From positions 5,430 to 69,429 of the forward strand of contig NZ_WTWY01000013.1 in assembly GCF_009870825.1 (NCBI RefSeq): a DNA stretch of 64,000 bases, in the 5' to 3' direction. The number at the start of each line of letters is the position of its first letter. The first letter of the stretch is position 1. The notes under the pieces were generated by a model, which searched no databases, was not told where the DNA came from, and worked only from the letters and a program-made list of their open reading frames with translations. The position numbers were made by a program, and so were the translations under genes. Of this stretch, positions 1 to 9,374 are shown one piece after another. This stretch comes from Paenibacillus sp. USDA918EY (GTDB lineage Bacteria; Bacillota; Bacilli; Paenibacillales; Paenibacillaceae).

Positions 1-180
1 GGCTTCGCCAAAGCTAAGTAAATGCTTTCGAAGTAACTTTGGCTTCGCCAAAGTTAAGCCAATGCTTACGAAGTTAGCTTTGGCTTCGCCAAAGCTAAGT
101 AAATGCTTTCGAAGTAACTTTGGCTTCGCCAAAGTTTAGCCTATGCTTACGAAGTTAGCTTTGGCTTCGCCAAAGCTTGA
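1..180. repeat. Tandem palindromic repeats upstream of atpG
   Basis: Two near-identical 81-bp copies (1-81 and 82-162, differing at only two positions) are followed by the first part of a third. Each 81-bp copy holds two 40/41-bp half units, so the palindrome core GGCTTCGCC recurs at 1, 41, 82, 122 and 163. With its flanks the core forms the 17-nt hairpin CTTTGGCTTCGCCAAAG. The array ends 14 bases before atpG and may extend beyond the window start. In the atpG frame the repeat is open from position 2 to a TAG at 137-139. It could therefore be a C-terminal tail on the upstream gene (presumably atpA) or simply extragenic. Function unknown. Confidence 0.9.
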
Positions 181-193
181 AGGTGGTGAAAAC

Positions 194-1060
194 ATGGCAA
201 GAGGATTGCGTGAAATTAAACGCCAGATCAAAAGTATTCAAGGTACGAAGCAAATCACGAAAGCGATGGAAATGGTCGCCGCCTCCAAGCTGAGAAGAGC
301 GCAGGAGATGGCGCAGCATGCCCGTCCTTACTCGGAGAAGCTGAAAGAAGTGGTATCCAGCATCGCTACCGGCACCAAAGGCATCAAGCATCCGATGTTT
401 GAAAAGCGCCCGGTGAAAAAGACCGGATACCTGGTCATCACCTCGGATCGCGGTCTTTGCGGAGGATACAACTCCAATATCCTAAAAGCAGTGATGTCCA
501 CGATAAAAGAGAAGCATAAGTCCAAGGACGAATACGTCATTTTCGTCATCGGACGCAAAGGCCGTGACTATTTCCGCCGCCGCGAAATGCCGGTCGTGCA
601 GGAGGTTACGGATCTGTCCGATACGCCTTCTTTTTCGGATATCAAGTCTATCGCTTATGCAGCGGTACGTCAGTTTGAAGAATCCCAAATCGACGAACTG
701 TTTATCTGTTACAACCGTTTCGTGAACGCACTTACTCAAATCCCTGAAGTGAATCAGCTTCTGCCTATGGAAAACATGGGGACGCAGACAACCGGCGTAA
801 CGGCTAGCTACGAATACGAGCCGTCTCCGGAGGCTGTTCTGGAAGCTCTTCTGCCAAGATACGCGGAAACCCTGATCTTCAGCGCATTGCTTGACGGCAA
901 GGCGAGTGAGCTGGGTTCGAAAATGACGGCGATGGGCGCTGCAACGAAAAACGCGACCAAGCTGATCAACGAATTGACGCTTACGTACAACCGTGCACGT
1001 CAGGCTGCCATTACGCAGGAGATTACCGAGATCGTGGCCGGAGCGAACGCTCAGGCGTAA
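194..1060 (+). CDS. atpG: ATP synthase F1 gamma subunit
   Basis: Central rotor-shaft subunit of the F1 part of the F1Fo ATP synthase; its rotation inside the alpha3beta3 hexamer couples proton flow to ATP synthesis at the inner face of the membrane. The 288-residue product starts MARGLREIKRQIKS and carries the conserved N-terminal helix (ITKAMEMVAASKLRRAQ, about residues 20-36) and the C-terminal helix ending ARQAAITQEITEIVAGA, the two arms of the coiled-coil shaft. The length is normal. The ATG at 194 is chosen because GAAGGTGGTG precedes it and family similarity begins there; an in-frame ATG at 143 would add residues encoded by the repeat array. It lies in operon order before atpD and atpC. 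Confidence 0.97.
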   Translation: MARGLREIKRQIKSIQGTKQITKAMEMVAASKLRRAQEMAQHARPYSEKLKEVVSSIATGTKGIKHPMFEKRPVKKTGYLVITSDRGLCGGYNSNILKAVMSTIKEKHKSKDEYVIFVIGRKGRDYFRRREMPVVQEVTDLSDTPSFSDIKSIAYAAVRQFEESQIDELFICYNRFVNALTQIPEVNQLLPMENMGTQTTGVTASYEYEPSPEAVLEALLPRYAETLIFSALLDGKASELGSKMTAMGAATKNATKLINELTLTYNRARQAAITQEITEIVAGANAQA

Positions 1061-1173
1061 AATGACGTTTTTATACCAAAATGACAAACCATGAACGGAT
1101 TTTGGCGTAAAGCTACTTGCAGCTTACGATGAAGGTTTGCATATAAGCAGACTTGTAGGAGGGAACAAAAAAG

Positions 1174-2577
<1,404 letters not shown>

Positions 2578-2630
2578 GTCCTGTGCGGGGGGCCCAGGCT
2601 TCCCATAGGAGCTGTTCAGGAGGGATGAAA

Positions 2631-3041
2631 GTGAGTACCTTTTTATTGGAAATTGTGACGCCGGATCACTTGGCATATTCCGGAGAGGTAGAACGCCTGA
2701 CGGTTCGGGGTGTGGAAGGCGATCTCGGCATTTTGCCGGGGCATATTCCGATGGTAACCCCACTTCAGGTCGCTCCGCTTGTCATCAAAACTGGCAATAA
2801 GACCAGTAAGATTGCGGTCAACGGCGGCTTTGTGGAAGTTCGCAAAGACAAAGTGGTCGTGCTTGCGGAGAGCGCCGAAGCGGCCGAGGAAATCGACTTG
2901 CAGCGCGCACAGGCCGCAAAGGAGCGTGCGGAACGCCGTTTGGCCAACGCCGACAAGCAGGATGAAATTGATTACCGCCGCGCGGAAATGGCTTTGCAAA
3001 AGGCTATCAACCGGATCAATGTGTACAGCAGCAACAAATAA
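2631..3041 (+). CDS. atpC: ATP synthase F1 epsilon subunit
   Basis: Small F1 subunit that binds gamma and the c-ring and can inhibit ATP hydrolysis. The 136-residue product has the N-terminal beta-sandwich (LEIVTPDHLAYSG, RGVEGDLGILPGHIPMVTPL) and a C-terminal two-helix hairpin rich in Arg, Ala and Glu. I prefer the GTG at 2631 (MSTFLLEIV) because AGGAGGG at 2618-2624 lies 6 nt upstream; the in-frame ATG at 2625 would leave no spacing. It is the last gene of the atp operon and is followed at once by a strong terminator. Confidence 0.95.
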   Translation: MSTFLLEIVTPDHLAYSGEVERLTVRGVEGDLGILPGHIPMVTPLQVAPLVIKTGNKTSKIAVNGGFVEVRKDKVVVLAESAEAAEEIDLQRAQAAKERAERRLANADKQDEIDYRRAEMALQKAINRINVYSSNK

Positions 3042-3054
3042 ATAAGTTGTTCAG

Positions 3055-3086
3055 CCCGTCTCATCCTTAGTTGAGGCGGGTTTTTT
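3055..3086 (+). terminator. Intrinsic terminator of the atp operon
   Basis: CCCGTCTCA and TGAGGCGGG pair across a short loop, followed by six T residues. It begins 14 nt after the atpC stop codon. Confidence 0.88.
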
Positions 3087-4011
3087 CATAATATCAGAAA
3101 AGTACACACTACTAAGCTATTTCTTCCTGATATAGCAAGGAAAATTACCTTTAAACGCGGTCTGCCTCCTTAGGAATACATCGATAGACGGTTTACTTTT
3201 TAAAACGATAAATAAATTTCGGTCTATGAACTACTCTAAAAATAGTACCTACCCCCGTTTAAAGTGTATGCGGATTTCATGCTCATCGTGATCGGACTGG
3301 AGCGCTCAATATCATGTATCAACCTGTGGCAGATGGTAACGGTCTGTCAGCCTAAGATGCTTGATGCACTGTCTTAGGATGGCTGATGGGACAGCCTTGA
3401 ACTTGAGGAACGACGGTTAGCTGAAATGAACTCCTGACTGCCGCCCAAGAATCCCATGGATTTAGCCGTAGAGGAGTCTCAATTATAGAAGAAATCAACG
3501 ATGCGGCTCAAATGATTATATAAACCCGTGAATATCGTGATTTCCGCAATATATGGATAATATATTGGATATTGTTCCAATATTTATAATGATTTGATCG
3601 CTATAAATATCGTATAAAGTGTTCTGAAATGAACTTTTTGAATGACTCGCCATGTTCTTTTGTAGAAAAAAGGGGATAATCATCGTTTTTTTATCTATTT
3701 CCAAATATATTTCCGAGGAAATGACGAAATATAGAGTAGAAGAAAAAAATAGCTCCAGGATAAAAATAGAGCGGCGGCGTTTGAGCTACGGGAGAGCATC
3801 CTTTGTCCATCTTCTTTAATGGGACTCGTCATATAATATTTTACGGATTGAATATTTGAGACTCAGAGATCATTGACTCAAAGAATCTGGCAGTAAACGG
3901 AATAGGCTTATGATGACATAGACGTATTGGATCGGATTTTCGCTGAAAAAATCATCGTATTCCTTATTTTGGATTGAAAGTTTTTGAAAAATTACGAATT
4001 TGAAGCTGGAT
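3087..4011. other. Gene-free, AT-rich stretch
   Basis: About 0.9 kb with no frame that looks like a real gene on either strand. The only structure I see is the IS605-like scar around 3291-3486. The rest, notably 3490-3980, is AT-rich with many stops and no recognisable RNA. Confidence 0.6.
3291..3486 (+). mobile_element. Possible IS200/IS605 (TnpB-type) right-end remnant
   Basis: CCTAAGA (around 3351) and TCTTAGG (around 3374) form a long imperfect hairpin extended by TCAG/CTGA and CTG/CAG arms. Downstream, 3449-3474 has the layout of an IS605-family right end: GAATCCC, a small stem ATGG-ATTTAG-CCGT, then GAGGAGTCTCAA. In such elements this segment is also the 3' part of the TnpB omega (reRNA) guide RNA. 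No tnpA or tnpB frame is present, so this would be a scar or an orphan guide-RNA end. Recognition is by pattern only. Confidence 0.4.
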
Positions 4012-4040
4012 TCTTGATCCAAAGCCAAGTATTATATAAT
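4012..4040 (+). promoter_or_regulatory. Candidate sigma-A promoter for the DUF1146 gene
   Basis: TCTTGA, 17 nt, then TATAAT (4035-4040), followed 53 nt later by the start codon. The -35 lies inside the small inverted repeat TGGAT-TCTTG-ATCCA. The -10 is perfect and the -35 weak. Confidence 0.45.
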
Positions 4041-4093
4041 AGTTCGATTGAACCTTTGCTTAAGAGCAAATCCTGATGAAGGGTGGAGTGGCC

Positions 4094-4354
4094 ATGTCGG
4101 ATTCCAATTTTGCAAACAACCTGGTTGGAAGCCTTGGCGTTACGGGATTGATCTCGATGATCGTTTCGCTGGTCTGCATTGGACTGTCTTGGTGGGCTCT
4201 GCAACATGTAAAGCTGGATTTGTTTATCCGGTTTCCGAAGAGTCCTCAGGGTAAACTGCTGCATTTGCTGCTGGCCATCGTCTTGGGTCATTTCGTCGCC
4301 AAATTCCTGCTGGACTATCTAAACTGGAGCCAAATGATTAAATACATGTTTTAA
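4094..4354 (+). CDS. DUF1146 small membrane protein (YwzB-like)
   Basis: The 86-residue protein has two predicted membrane helices, about residues 12-33 (SLGVTGLISMIVSLVCIGLS) and 55-73 (LLHLLLAIVLGHFVAKFLL), joined by a short loop with the conserved-looking WWALQHVKLD segment. It fits the DUF1146/YwzB family, which in Bacilli sits between atpC and murA as here. Molecular function unknown. The ATG at 4094 is chosen because GGTGGAG lies 5 nt upstream; an in-frame ATG at 4076 has no ribosome site. The gene stands alone between its own promoter candidate and the murA leader. Confidence 0.85.
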   Translation: MSDSNFANNLVGSLGVTGLISMIVSLVCIGLSWWALQHVKLDLFIRFPKSPQGKLLHLLLAIVLGHFVAKFLLDYLNWSQMIKYMF

Positions 4355-4637
4355 CGTCAAGGTATGTGGTTATAACTCGATTAGGTTATCTTGCCGGCGA
4401 CAATGTCGAATGGACAATAACCTTGTCGAATAATAACATTTTTTTATGTCAACAATGAATATAACGGAATGTATTGCTTGTTTTACCCCCCTTTCGTATC
4501 GGCTGCCCGGGTCTGAAACTGCAGATGTTCGCGCGCATCGATATCCCTCCGAATTCATAAAATGTACCGGCCAAGTTGAAAGTAGGTCTTAAGGCACAAA
4601 TAAAGCTGTGTTCAGGGCCTCATTCGTCAAAAAACGC
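4355..4637. other. Non-coding gap before murA
   Basis: No gene seen. In B. subtilis a ywmB-type gene occupies this position; no such frame exists here. The stretch has short repeats of GACAAT and TTGTCG (about 4398-4430) but no clear terminator. Confidence 0.55.
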
Positions 4638-4667
4638 TTGTATCCATGAAATGGTCGGTGTTAAGAT
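4638..4667 (+). promoter_or_regulatory. Candidate sigma-A promoter for murA
   Basis: TTGTAT, 18 nt, TAAGAT, about 75 nt upstream of the murA start. A plausible but not strong match. Confidence 0.35.
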
Positions 4668-4743
4668 GGAGGTTAGGGAATTCACATTGTAATTTCTAAA
4701 AAGACAGAATTTGCGGAAAAAAATGGACGCGGAGGGAATCATG

Positions 4744-6087
4744 ATGAGCAAATTTATCGTCCGCGGTGGCAATAAACTGACCGGAAGCGTGAAAGTCAGC
4801 GGGGCAAAAAATTCAGTTCTTCCGATCATCGCTGCCTCTCTTCTTGGGGAAGAAGGAGTAAGCGTCATTCATGACGCACCTCCTCTTGACGATGTAATTA
4901 CAATCAGCAAAGTGTTGGAATCCATAGGTGCAGGCATTACATACGACAACAATGTAATGAGGGTCGATGCCCAAGCTATTTCCTCTTGCGAAGCACCTTA
5001 CGAATGGGTGCGAAAAATGCGTGCGTCTTTCCTGGTTATGGGTCCTTTGCTTGCTAGAATGGGGCATACGCGGATTTCACTGCCGGGCGGCTGCGCCATT
5101 GGAACGAGACCGATCGATCAGCACTTGAAGGGCTTTGAAGCTTTGGGCGCCGAAATCAGTCTCGGACAAGGTTACATTGAAGCGAAAATAGATGGCAAAC
5201 TGCGTGGGGCGAAAATCTATTTGGATGTGGCCAGCGTAGGCGCTACTGAAAATATTATGATGGCTGCCACTTTGGCTGAAGGGGTCACCGTTATCGAAAA
5301 TGCGGCGAAAGAGCCGGAAATTGTCGATCTGGCGAACTTCCTGAACGGCATGGGGGCGAAAGTTCGCGGTGCGGGCACCGGCGTCATCCGGATCGAAGGC
5401 GTGGAGAAGCTGCACGGAACGGAACATACGGTCATTCCCGACCGGATCGAAGCAGGCACGTTTATGGTGGCGGCTGCGATTACCGGCGGCGACGTATACG
5501 TGGAAGGGGCCATTGCAGACCATCTGGGCCCGGTGATTGCCAAGTTGGAAGAAATGGGCGTTACGATTGAAACCGACGAGAACGGCGTACGGGTAAAAGC
5601 CGACAAACCGCTGAAAGCGGTGGACATCAAAACGCTGCCTTATCCGGGATTTCCTACCGATATGCAGTCGCAAATGATGGCGCTCCTGCTAAAATCGGAA
5701 GGAACAAGTGTCGTTACCGAAACAGTGTTCGAAAACCGTTTTATGCATGTGGATGAATTCCAGCTTATGAATGCAGAGATTAAGGTCGAAGGCCGTACGG
5801 CCATTGTGACAGGCGGAGCCAAGCTGAAAGGCGCTAAAGTATGCGCAACCGATTTGCGTGCCGGTGCCGCGCTGATCTTGGCGGGCCTCGTTTCCGAAGG
5901 CACAACCGAAGTGAGCGGAACGCATCACATTGACCGCGGTTACGTGGATTTGGCCGAGAAGCTGTCTACACTCGGCGCCGACATTTGGCGGATTTCCGTT
6001 GACGAGCCTGCGCTCGAGCCGGCGAAGAAAAAAGTGGAGCTGGAAGAAGAGGTTTCTCTGTTCAAAATCCAGCCGACATGGGTATAA
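4744..6087 (+). CDS. murA: UDP-N-acetylglucosamine 1-carboxyvinyltransferase
   Basis: First committed enzyme of peptidoglycan synthesis: it transfers enolpyruvate from PEP to UDP-GlcNAc in the cytosol. The 447-residue protein has Lys22-Asn23 in SGAKNSVLPI and the catalytic cysteine, the fosfomycin target, at residue 117 in GGCAIGTRP. These numbers agree with Bacillus MurA and support the ATG at 4744. GGAGGG at 4731-4736 also allows the adjacent ATG at 4741. The C-terminus has an extra Lys/Glu-rich tail of about 20 residues. The position before spoIID matches the murAA locus of B. subtilis. Confidence 0.96.
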   Translation: MSKFIVRGGNKLTGSVKVSGAKNSVLPIIAASLLGEEGVSVIHDAPPLDDVITISKVLESIGAGITYDNNVMRVDAQAISSCEAPYEWVRKMRASFLVMGPLLARMGHTRISLPGGCAIGTRPIDQHLKGFEALGAEISLGQGYIEAKIDGKLRGAKIYLDVASVGATENIMMAATLAEGVTVIENAAKEPEIVDLANFLNGMGAKVRGAGTGVIRIEGVEKLHGTEHTVIPDRIEAGTFMVAAAITGGDVYVEGAIADHLGPVIAKLEEMGVTIETDENGVRVKADKPLKAVDIKTLPYPGFPTDMQSQMMALLLKSEGTSVVTETVFENRFMHVDEFQLMNAEIKVEGRTAIVTGGAKLKGAKVCATDLRAGAALILAGLVSEGTTEVSGTHHIDRGYVDLAEKLSTLGADIWRISVDEPALEPAKKKVELEEEVSLFKIQPTWV

Positions 6088-6170
6088 CCGTTTTTATTTC
6101 GCATTTATTGAAGCAAACGAACATTGTACTGGAATGAGCAACAACCTGGACTGGAACAGTGAACAAAAGA

Positions 6171-6197
6171 CCGGACCCGCAAGGGTTCGGTTTTTTT
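6171..6197 (+). terminator. Intrinsic terminator after murA
   Basis: CCGGACCC and GGGTTCGG pair over a GCAA tetraloop and are followed by seven T residues. Confidence 0.85.
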
Positions 6198-6479
6198 GTG
6201 TTGCCGGACGGTTGGTTGAATCCGCTTACAAACCCTTTATCATTTTTACGGCGTATGGAGAGGAGATATGATAGGCTACGGTTTTGCAAGCCTGAAATCC
6301 GCGATCTGCCGCATATGAATCTTTCTATTCTCTTAAAAAAGGGTTCTATCACCTGTTATTGGTTCATAACTATAGGTATAGGGAAAAATGAGAGGAACAA
6401 AGATTGGAATACGCCTTTGTTTCCTAAATAAAGCCGGAAGCCGACTTCATTCTACCAATAGCGGTTGATCCGAACCAAT
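6198..6479. other. Non-coding gap before spoIID
   Basis: No convincing gene. GAGAGGAG precedes an ATG at 6267, but the frame is only 16 codons. A sigma-E promoter for spoIID is expected here from B. subtilis, but I found no match good enough to mark. Confidence 0.5.
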
Positions 6480-6494
6480 GGAGGTTGAAAGTAT

Positions 6495-7880
6495 ATGAAA
6501 GATCCGCGCACGCAGATTAAAGTGGCCGTCGCTCCGATACGCGAAGCGGCGGAAGCCGACATTCCGATAAATCAAACGGATGTAAACGCCGAAAGCGGCC
6601 GGGAGCACCGCCCGGCCGCCGGTGCCCGGGCGGGCGCAGAGGCGAAGCCCGCCCCCGGCCGTCAGCACCTGCGGGTGCTGACGGCACCCCCGGCGCAGCC
6701 GCCGCAGGCCGCTGCGCCCACGGCGCCGGAGCCGCGCGAAGCGCTCCGGCAAGAGCCGGGCGCGCCCGCAGGCGCCCGGCAGGCCCCCGGGCGGCGGCCA
6801 TGGGCCCCGCCGCCCGCAGGCGGCCGCGGCAGCGCCTGGCGGCCGCCTGGCCCGGGCAGCGCCCGCAGGCTCCGCCCCGCCGCCATGTGGGCGGGCGGGC
6901 TGCTGACGCTGGCGCTGCTCATCCCTGCGCTTGTGGTGACGACGCACCACAAGCCGGAACCCGCGCCGTCGCCGATCCCCGCGCCGGTCGCCCCGGCTGT
7001 GCCGCAGCAAACGGCACAGCCCCAGGTGTCCGTCTATCTGTCGAAGACGGGCCAGGTGGAAAAGCTGCCGCTCGAAGAATACGTCGTCGGCGTCGTCGCC
7101 GCAGAAATGCCCGCCAAGTTTGACCTGGAGGCATTAAAAGCGCAGGCGGTCGCCGCGCGCACCTTCATCGTCCGCAGGCTGGCGGACGGGGATAAAAGCG
7201 GCGTACCAGGTTCCCAAGCCAACGTCACCGATACGGTCAACCATCAGGCCTATATCTCCAAGGCGGAGCTTGAGGCCAAATGGAAGGAGAAACCGGAGGA
7301 GTTGGCGAAGCTGAGAAGAGCGGTCGAAGAAAGCCGCAACACGATCATGACCTATAACGGAAAGCCGATCACTGCTTCCTTTTTCTCTACGGGCAACGGA
7401 TACACCGAAAACTCCGAGGATTATTGGAATCAGAGCATACCGTATCTGCGCAGCGTCTCCAGCCCATGGGACGAGCAGGCCCCGGGTTATAAAGAGACGG
7501 TTACGATGAGCATTAAAGATTTTTTGACGAAACTCGGCTTGGTCGGCAAAGCGATCCCCGCTATGGCAACAGAAGAACAGCAGCCTTTTATCCAAATTCT
7601 TGCGACGACGGCCGGCCACCGGATCAAGGAGATTTCGATCGGCGGTGAAACGTTCACCGGGCGCGAAGTAAGGGAAAAGCTCGGACTTCGCTCCAGCGAA
7701 TTCAGCTGGAAAACGTCCGGCAGTGACGTCCTGATTACGACATACGGTTACGGACACGGCGTAGGCATGAGCCAATGGGGAGCGGAAGGCATGGCCAAAG
7801 AAGGCTACACCGCTACCCAAATTTTGAAGCACTACTATACCGGCATCCAATTTTCAAAAGCTTCCGACTTCGTGAAGTAG
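6495..7880 (+). CDS. spoIID: Stage II sporulation protein D, peptidoglycan lytic enzyme
   Basis: Membrane-anchored lytic transglycosylase of the DMP complex, made in the mother cell, which degrades septal peptidoglycan so that engulfment can proceed. The 461-residue protein has a membrane helix at about residues 131-150 and the SpoIID domain from about 190. That domain includes LEEYVVGVVAAEMPA (catalytic Glu in AAEMPA), LKAQAVAARTF, and GYGHGVGMSQWG near 418. Residues 35-128, before the helix, form an Ala/Pro/Gly/Arg-rich segment whose DNA (about 6597-6880) is extremely GC-rich; B. subtilis SpoIID is over 100 residues shorter and lacks it. GGAGGT precedes the ATG by 9 nt. Confidence 0.93.
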   Translation: MKDPRTQIKVAVAPIREAAEADIPINQTDVNAESGREHRPAAGARAGAEAKPAPGRQHLRVLTAPPAQPPQAAAPTAPEPREALRQEPGAPAGARQAPGRRPWAPPPAGGRGSAWRPPGPGSARRLRPAAMWAGGLLTLALLIPALVVTTHHKPEPAPSPIPAPVAPAVPQQTAQPQVSVYLSKTGQVEKLPLEEYVVGVVAAEMPAKFDLEALKAQAVAARTFIVRRLADGDKSGVPGSQANVTDTVNHQAYISKAELEAKWKEKPEELAKLRRAVEESRNTIMTYNGKPITASFFSTGNGYTENSEDYWNQSIPYLRSVSSPWDEQAPGYKETVTMSIKDFLTKLGLVGKAIPAMATEEQQPFIQILATTAGHRIKEISIGGETFTGREVREKLGLRSSEFSWKTSGSDVLITTYGYGHGVGMSQWGAEGMAKEGYTATQILKHYYTGIQFSKASDFVK

Positions 7881-8232
7881 TTTTTGAAGTTAGCTGACAG
7901 AAAGGCCGGTCGGTACGATAGGTTCGCAGAAAATTCATCTATAAATAGATGCGCCTAATGGATGAACGCCGAATGCTTGATTTTTATACCAGAAACAATC
8001 CTCGAATGAAGCTAAATCTTTGGGTCGGAATTTTCAGGAAAAATCTCGACTGGGGCGAATTCATTTAAAAGTGAATTTCAAAAACAAAAGAACATTTCAC
8101 CCGGCTGCCTTTATCCGTGCAAAACATGGGTTCTTCATCTTAATATAGATTTAGAATATTTCTTTTATTATAGACGGATGAAAGCGGGAAAAAGTTTTTC
8201 ATAGACATCAAATGGCGCGTATATAAAACCCG

Positions 8233-8256
8233 AAACCTGCGCCGCCGCGGTTTTTA
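8233..8256 (+). terminator. Probable terminator after spoIID
   Basis: AAACC-T-GCG pairs with CGC-GGTTT around a CCGC loop, with a short T run. It lies about 350 nt after the spoIID stop and just before the spoIIQ promoter candidate. The interval 7881-8232 holds nothing else I can recognise. Confidence 0.5.
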
Positions 8257-8314
8257 AGCAACTTTTATTGCCGTGCCGCTAGAATATTTTTCGAAAAAAT
8301 AATATAAGAGATAC

Positions 8315-8342
8315 GTATAAAAGGTTTGACCCCGGTAACAAT
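8315..8342 (+). promoter_or_regulatory. Candidate sigma-F promoter of spoIIQ
   Basis: GTATA at 8315-8319, a 14-nt spacer, then GGTAACAAT at 8334-8342. Both match the forespore sigma-F pattern GYWTA ... GGNRANANT, and spoIIQ is sigma-F dependent in B. subtilis. The predicted transcript start is only about 15 nt from the start codon, so the leader would be very short. Confidence 0.5.
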
Positions 8343-8363
8343 GATTACTGAGGTGATAACCAT

Positions 8364-9110
8364 ATGAATGAACAAAACAAAAGTAATCAAAACCATGGAG
8401 AAACTCCTAAAAAATCACAGGGAGAGCTGGTAAATCAGCCGTCTTCATGGAAAAAGCTGTTGTCCAAACGGTGGGTATACCCGGCAGCTTACGTGGCCGC
8501 AGCAGCAATTATACTAACCTTAGTTTGGGTCTACCAGGATGCCAGCATGAAGAAACTTCCACAAGACCCTGCTAAAGTGTCGGAGACTGCGAAAACGCCA
8601 ACCGCTAGCGAAGCCGGCAAGGAAACCAAAAACGATAAGGCTGTTGAAGTGACCGCTACCGTGGAAGACATGGCATGGCCGGTGGCCGATGCCAAGGATA
8701 TCAAAGTCGTGAAGCCGTTTTTTGACGAAAATGGAACGCCTGAAAGCAATCAGGCAGCCATGGTGCAGTACAATGACACGTTTATGCCGAACGTCGGCGT
8801 AGATCTGGCCCGCGATGACGACAAAACGTTCGAAGTCAAAGCGGCGCTTGGCGGCAAAGTGACCCGGGTGGAAGTAAATCCGCCGCTGACGGGCACGGTC
8901 ATCGAAATTACGCATGACAATGACGTCAAAACGGTATACCAAGCTTTGTCCGACGCCAAAGTCAAAGAAGGCGACGTTGTGAAGCAGGGCGATCCGATCG
9001 GTACCGCCGGCCGCAGCGAAATCGAAAAAGATCTGGGCAACCATCTGCATTTCGAAGTCCATGAAAAAGGAACGCCGGTTAATCCGGAAGAGCTGCTTCC
9101 AAAAAAATAA
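8364..9110 (+). CDS. spoIIQ: SpoIIQ-like M23/LytM protein of the engulfment channel
   Basis: Forespore membrane protein that, in Bacillus, zips to SpoIIIAH across the intermembrane space and forms the feeding-tube channel. The 248-residue product has a short charged N-terminus, one membrane helix (about 36-56), a linker and a C-terminal LytM/M23 domain (about 140-248). The HLHFE metal-binding motif is present near residue 233, but the other zinc motif reads NVGVD where active enzymes have H..GxD. The histidine is therefore missing and the domain is probably not a peptidase, as in B. subtilis SpoIIQ. GAGGTGAT precedes the ATG by 6 nt. Gene order spoIID-spoIIQ-spoIIID supports the call. Confidence 0.9.
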   Translation: MNEQNKSNQNHGETPKKSQGELVNQPSSWKKLLSKRWVYPAAYVAAAAIILTLVWVYQDASMKKLPQDPAKVSETAKTPTASEAGKETKNDKAVEVTATVEDMAWPVADAKDIKVVKPFFDENGTPESNQAAMVQYNDTFMPNVGVDLARDDDKTFEVKAALGGKVTRVEVNPPLTGTVIEITHDNDVKTVYQALSDAKVKEGDVVKQGDPIGTAGRSEIEKDLGNHLHFEVHEKGTPVNPEELLPKK

Positions 9111-9121
9111 TGAATAGCGGT

Positions 9122-9148
9122 AAAAGGCGGGGGTTATCCCTGCCTTTT
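9122..9148 (+). terminator. Terminator-like hairpin after spoIIQ
   Basis: AAAAGGCGGGG pairs imperfectly with CCCTGCCTTTT; the T run is part of the stem. Confidence 0.5.
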
Positions 9149-9235
9149 GTCGTTCAAGCCCCCGCAAAGCGATGGAGACAAGCAAACGTAAAAGCCCCGA
9201 AGGCCCGTACGGCACCCGAATCGGCTTCGAGACAA

Positions 9236-9259
9236 GGCCCCGCTTTAGGGGTCTTTTTT
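9236..9259 (+). terminator. Second terminator between spoIIQ and spoIIID
   Basis: GGCCCC, a GCTTTA loop, GGGGTC and six T residues. Together with the hairpin at 9122 it separates the forespore gene from the mother-cell gene downstream. Confidence 0.65.
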
Positions 9260-9313
9260 GCATCCCGCGAAAAATAAATAGGCCTAATGGAGCTTGTCAG
9301 CTCTCTAAAGCGC

Positions 9314-9341
9314 GAATATATAGGCACGCCCCTCATATAAT
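9314..9341 (+). promoter_or_regulatory. Candidate sigma-E promoter of spoIIID
   Basis: GAATATA (9314-9320), 13 nt, CATATAAT (9334-9341). This is close to the mother-cell sigma-E pattern (ATA-type -35, CATACAAT-type -10), and spoIIID is sigma-E dependent in B. subtilis. Confidence 0.5.
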
Positions 9342-9374
9342 GTACCAAACTATCCACAGTAGGGAGGCGGGAAC

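Noticed and set aside
1..180. CRISPR-like array
   Set aside because: The sequences between the palindromes are themselves repeated and nearly identical, with no unique spacers; this is a tandem repeat.
4355..4743. ywmB-type gene expected between DUF1146 and murA
   Set aside because: No frame of suitable length or character exists there on the + strand.
6267..6317. 16-codon frame after GAGAGGAG upstream of spoIID
   Set aside because: Good Shine-Dalgarno-like sequence, but too short to call without conservation data.
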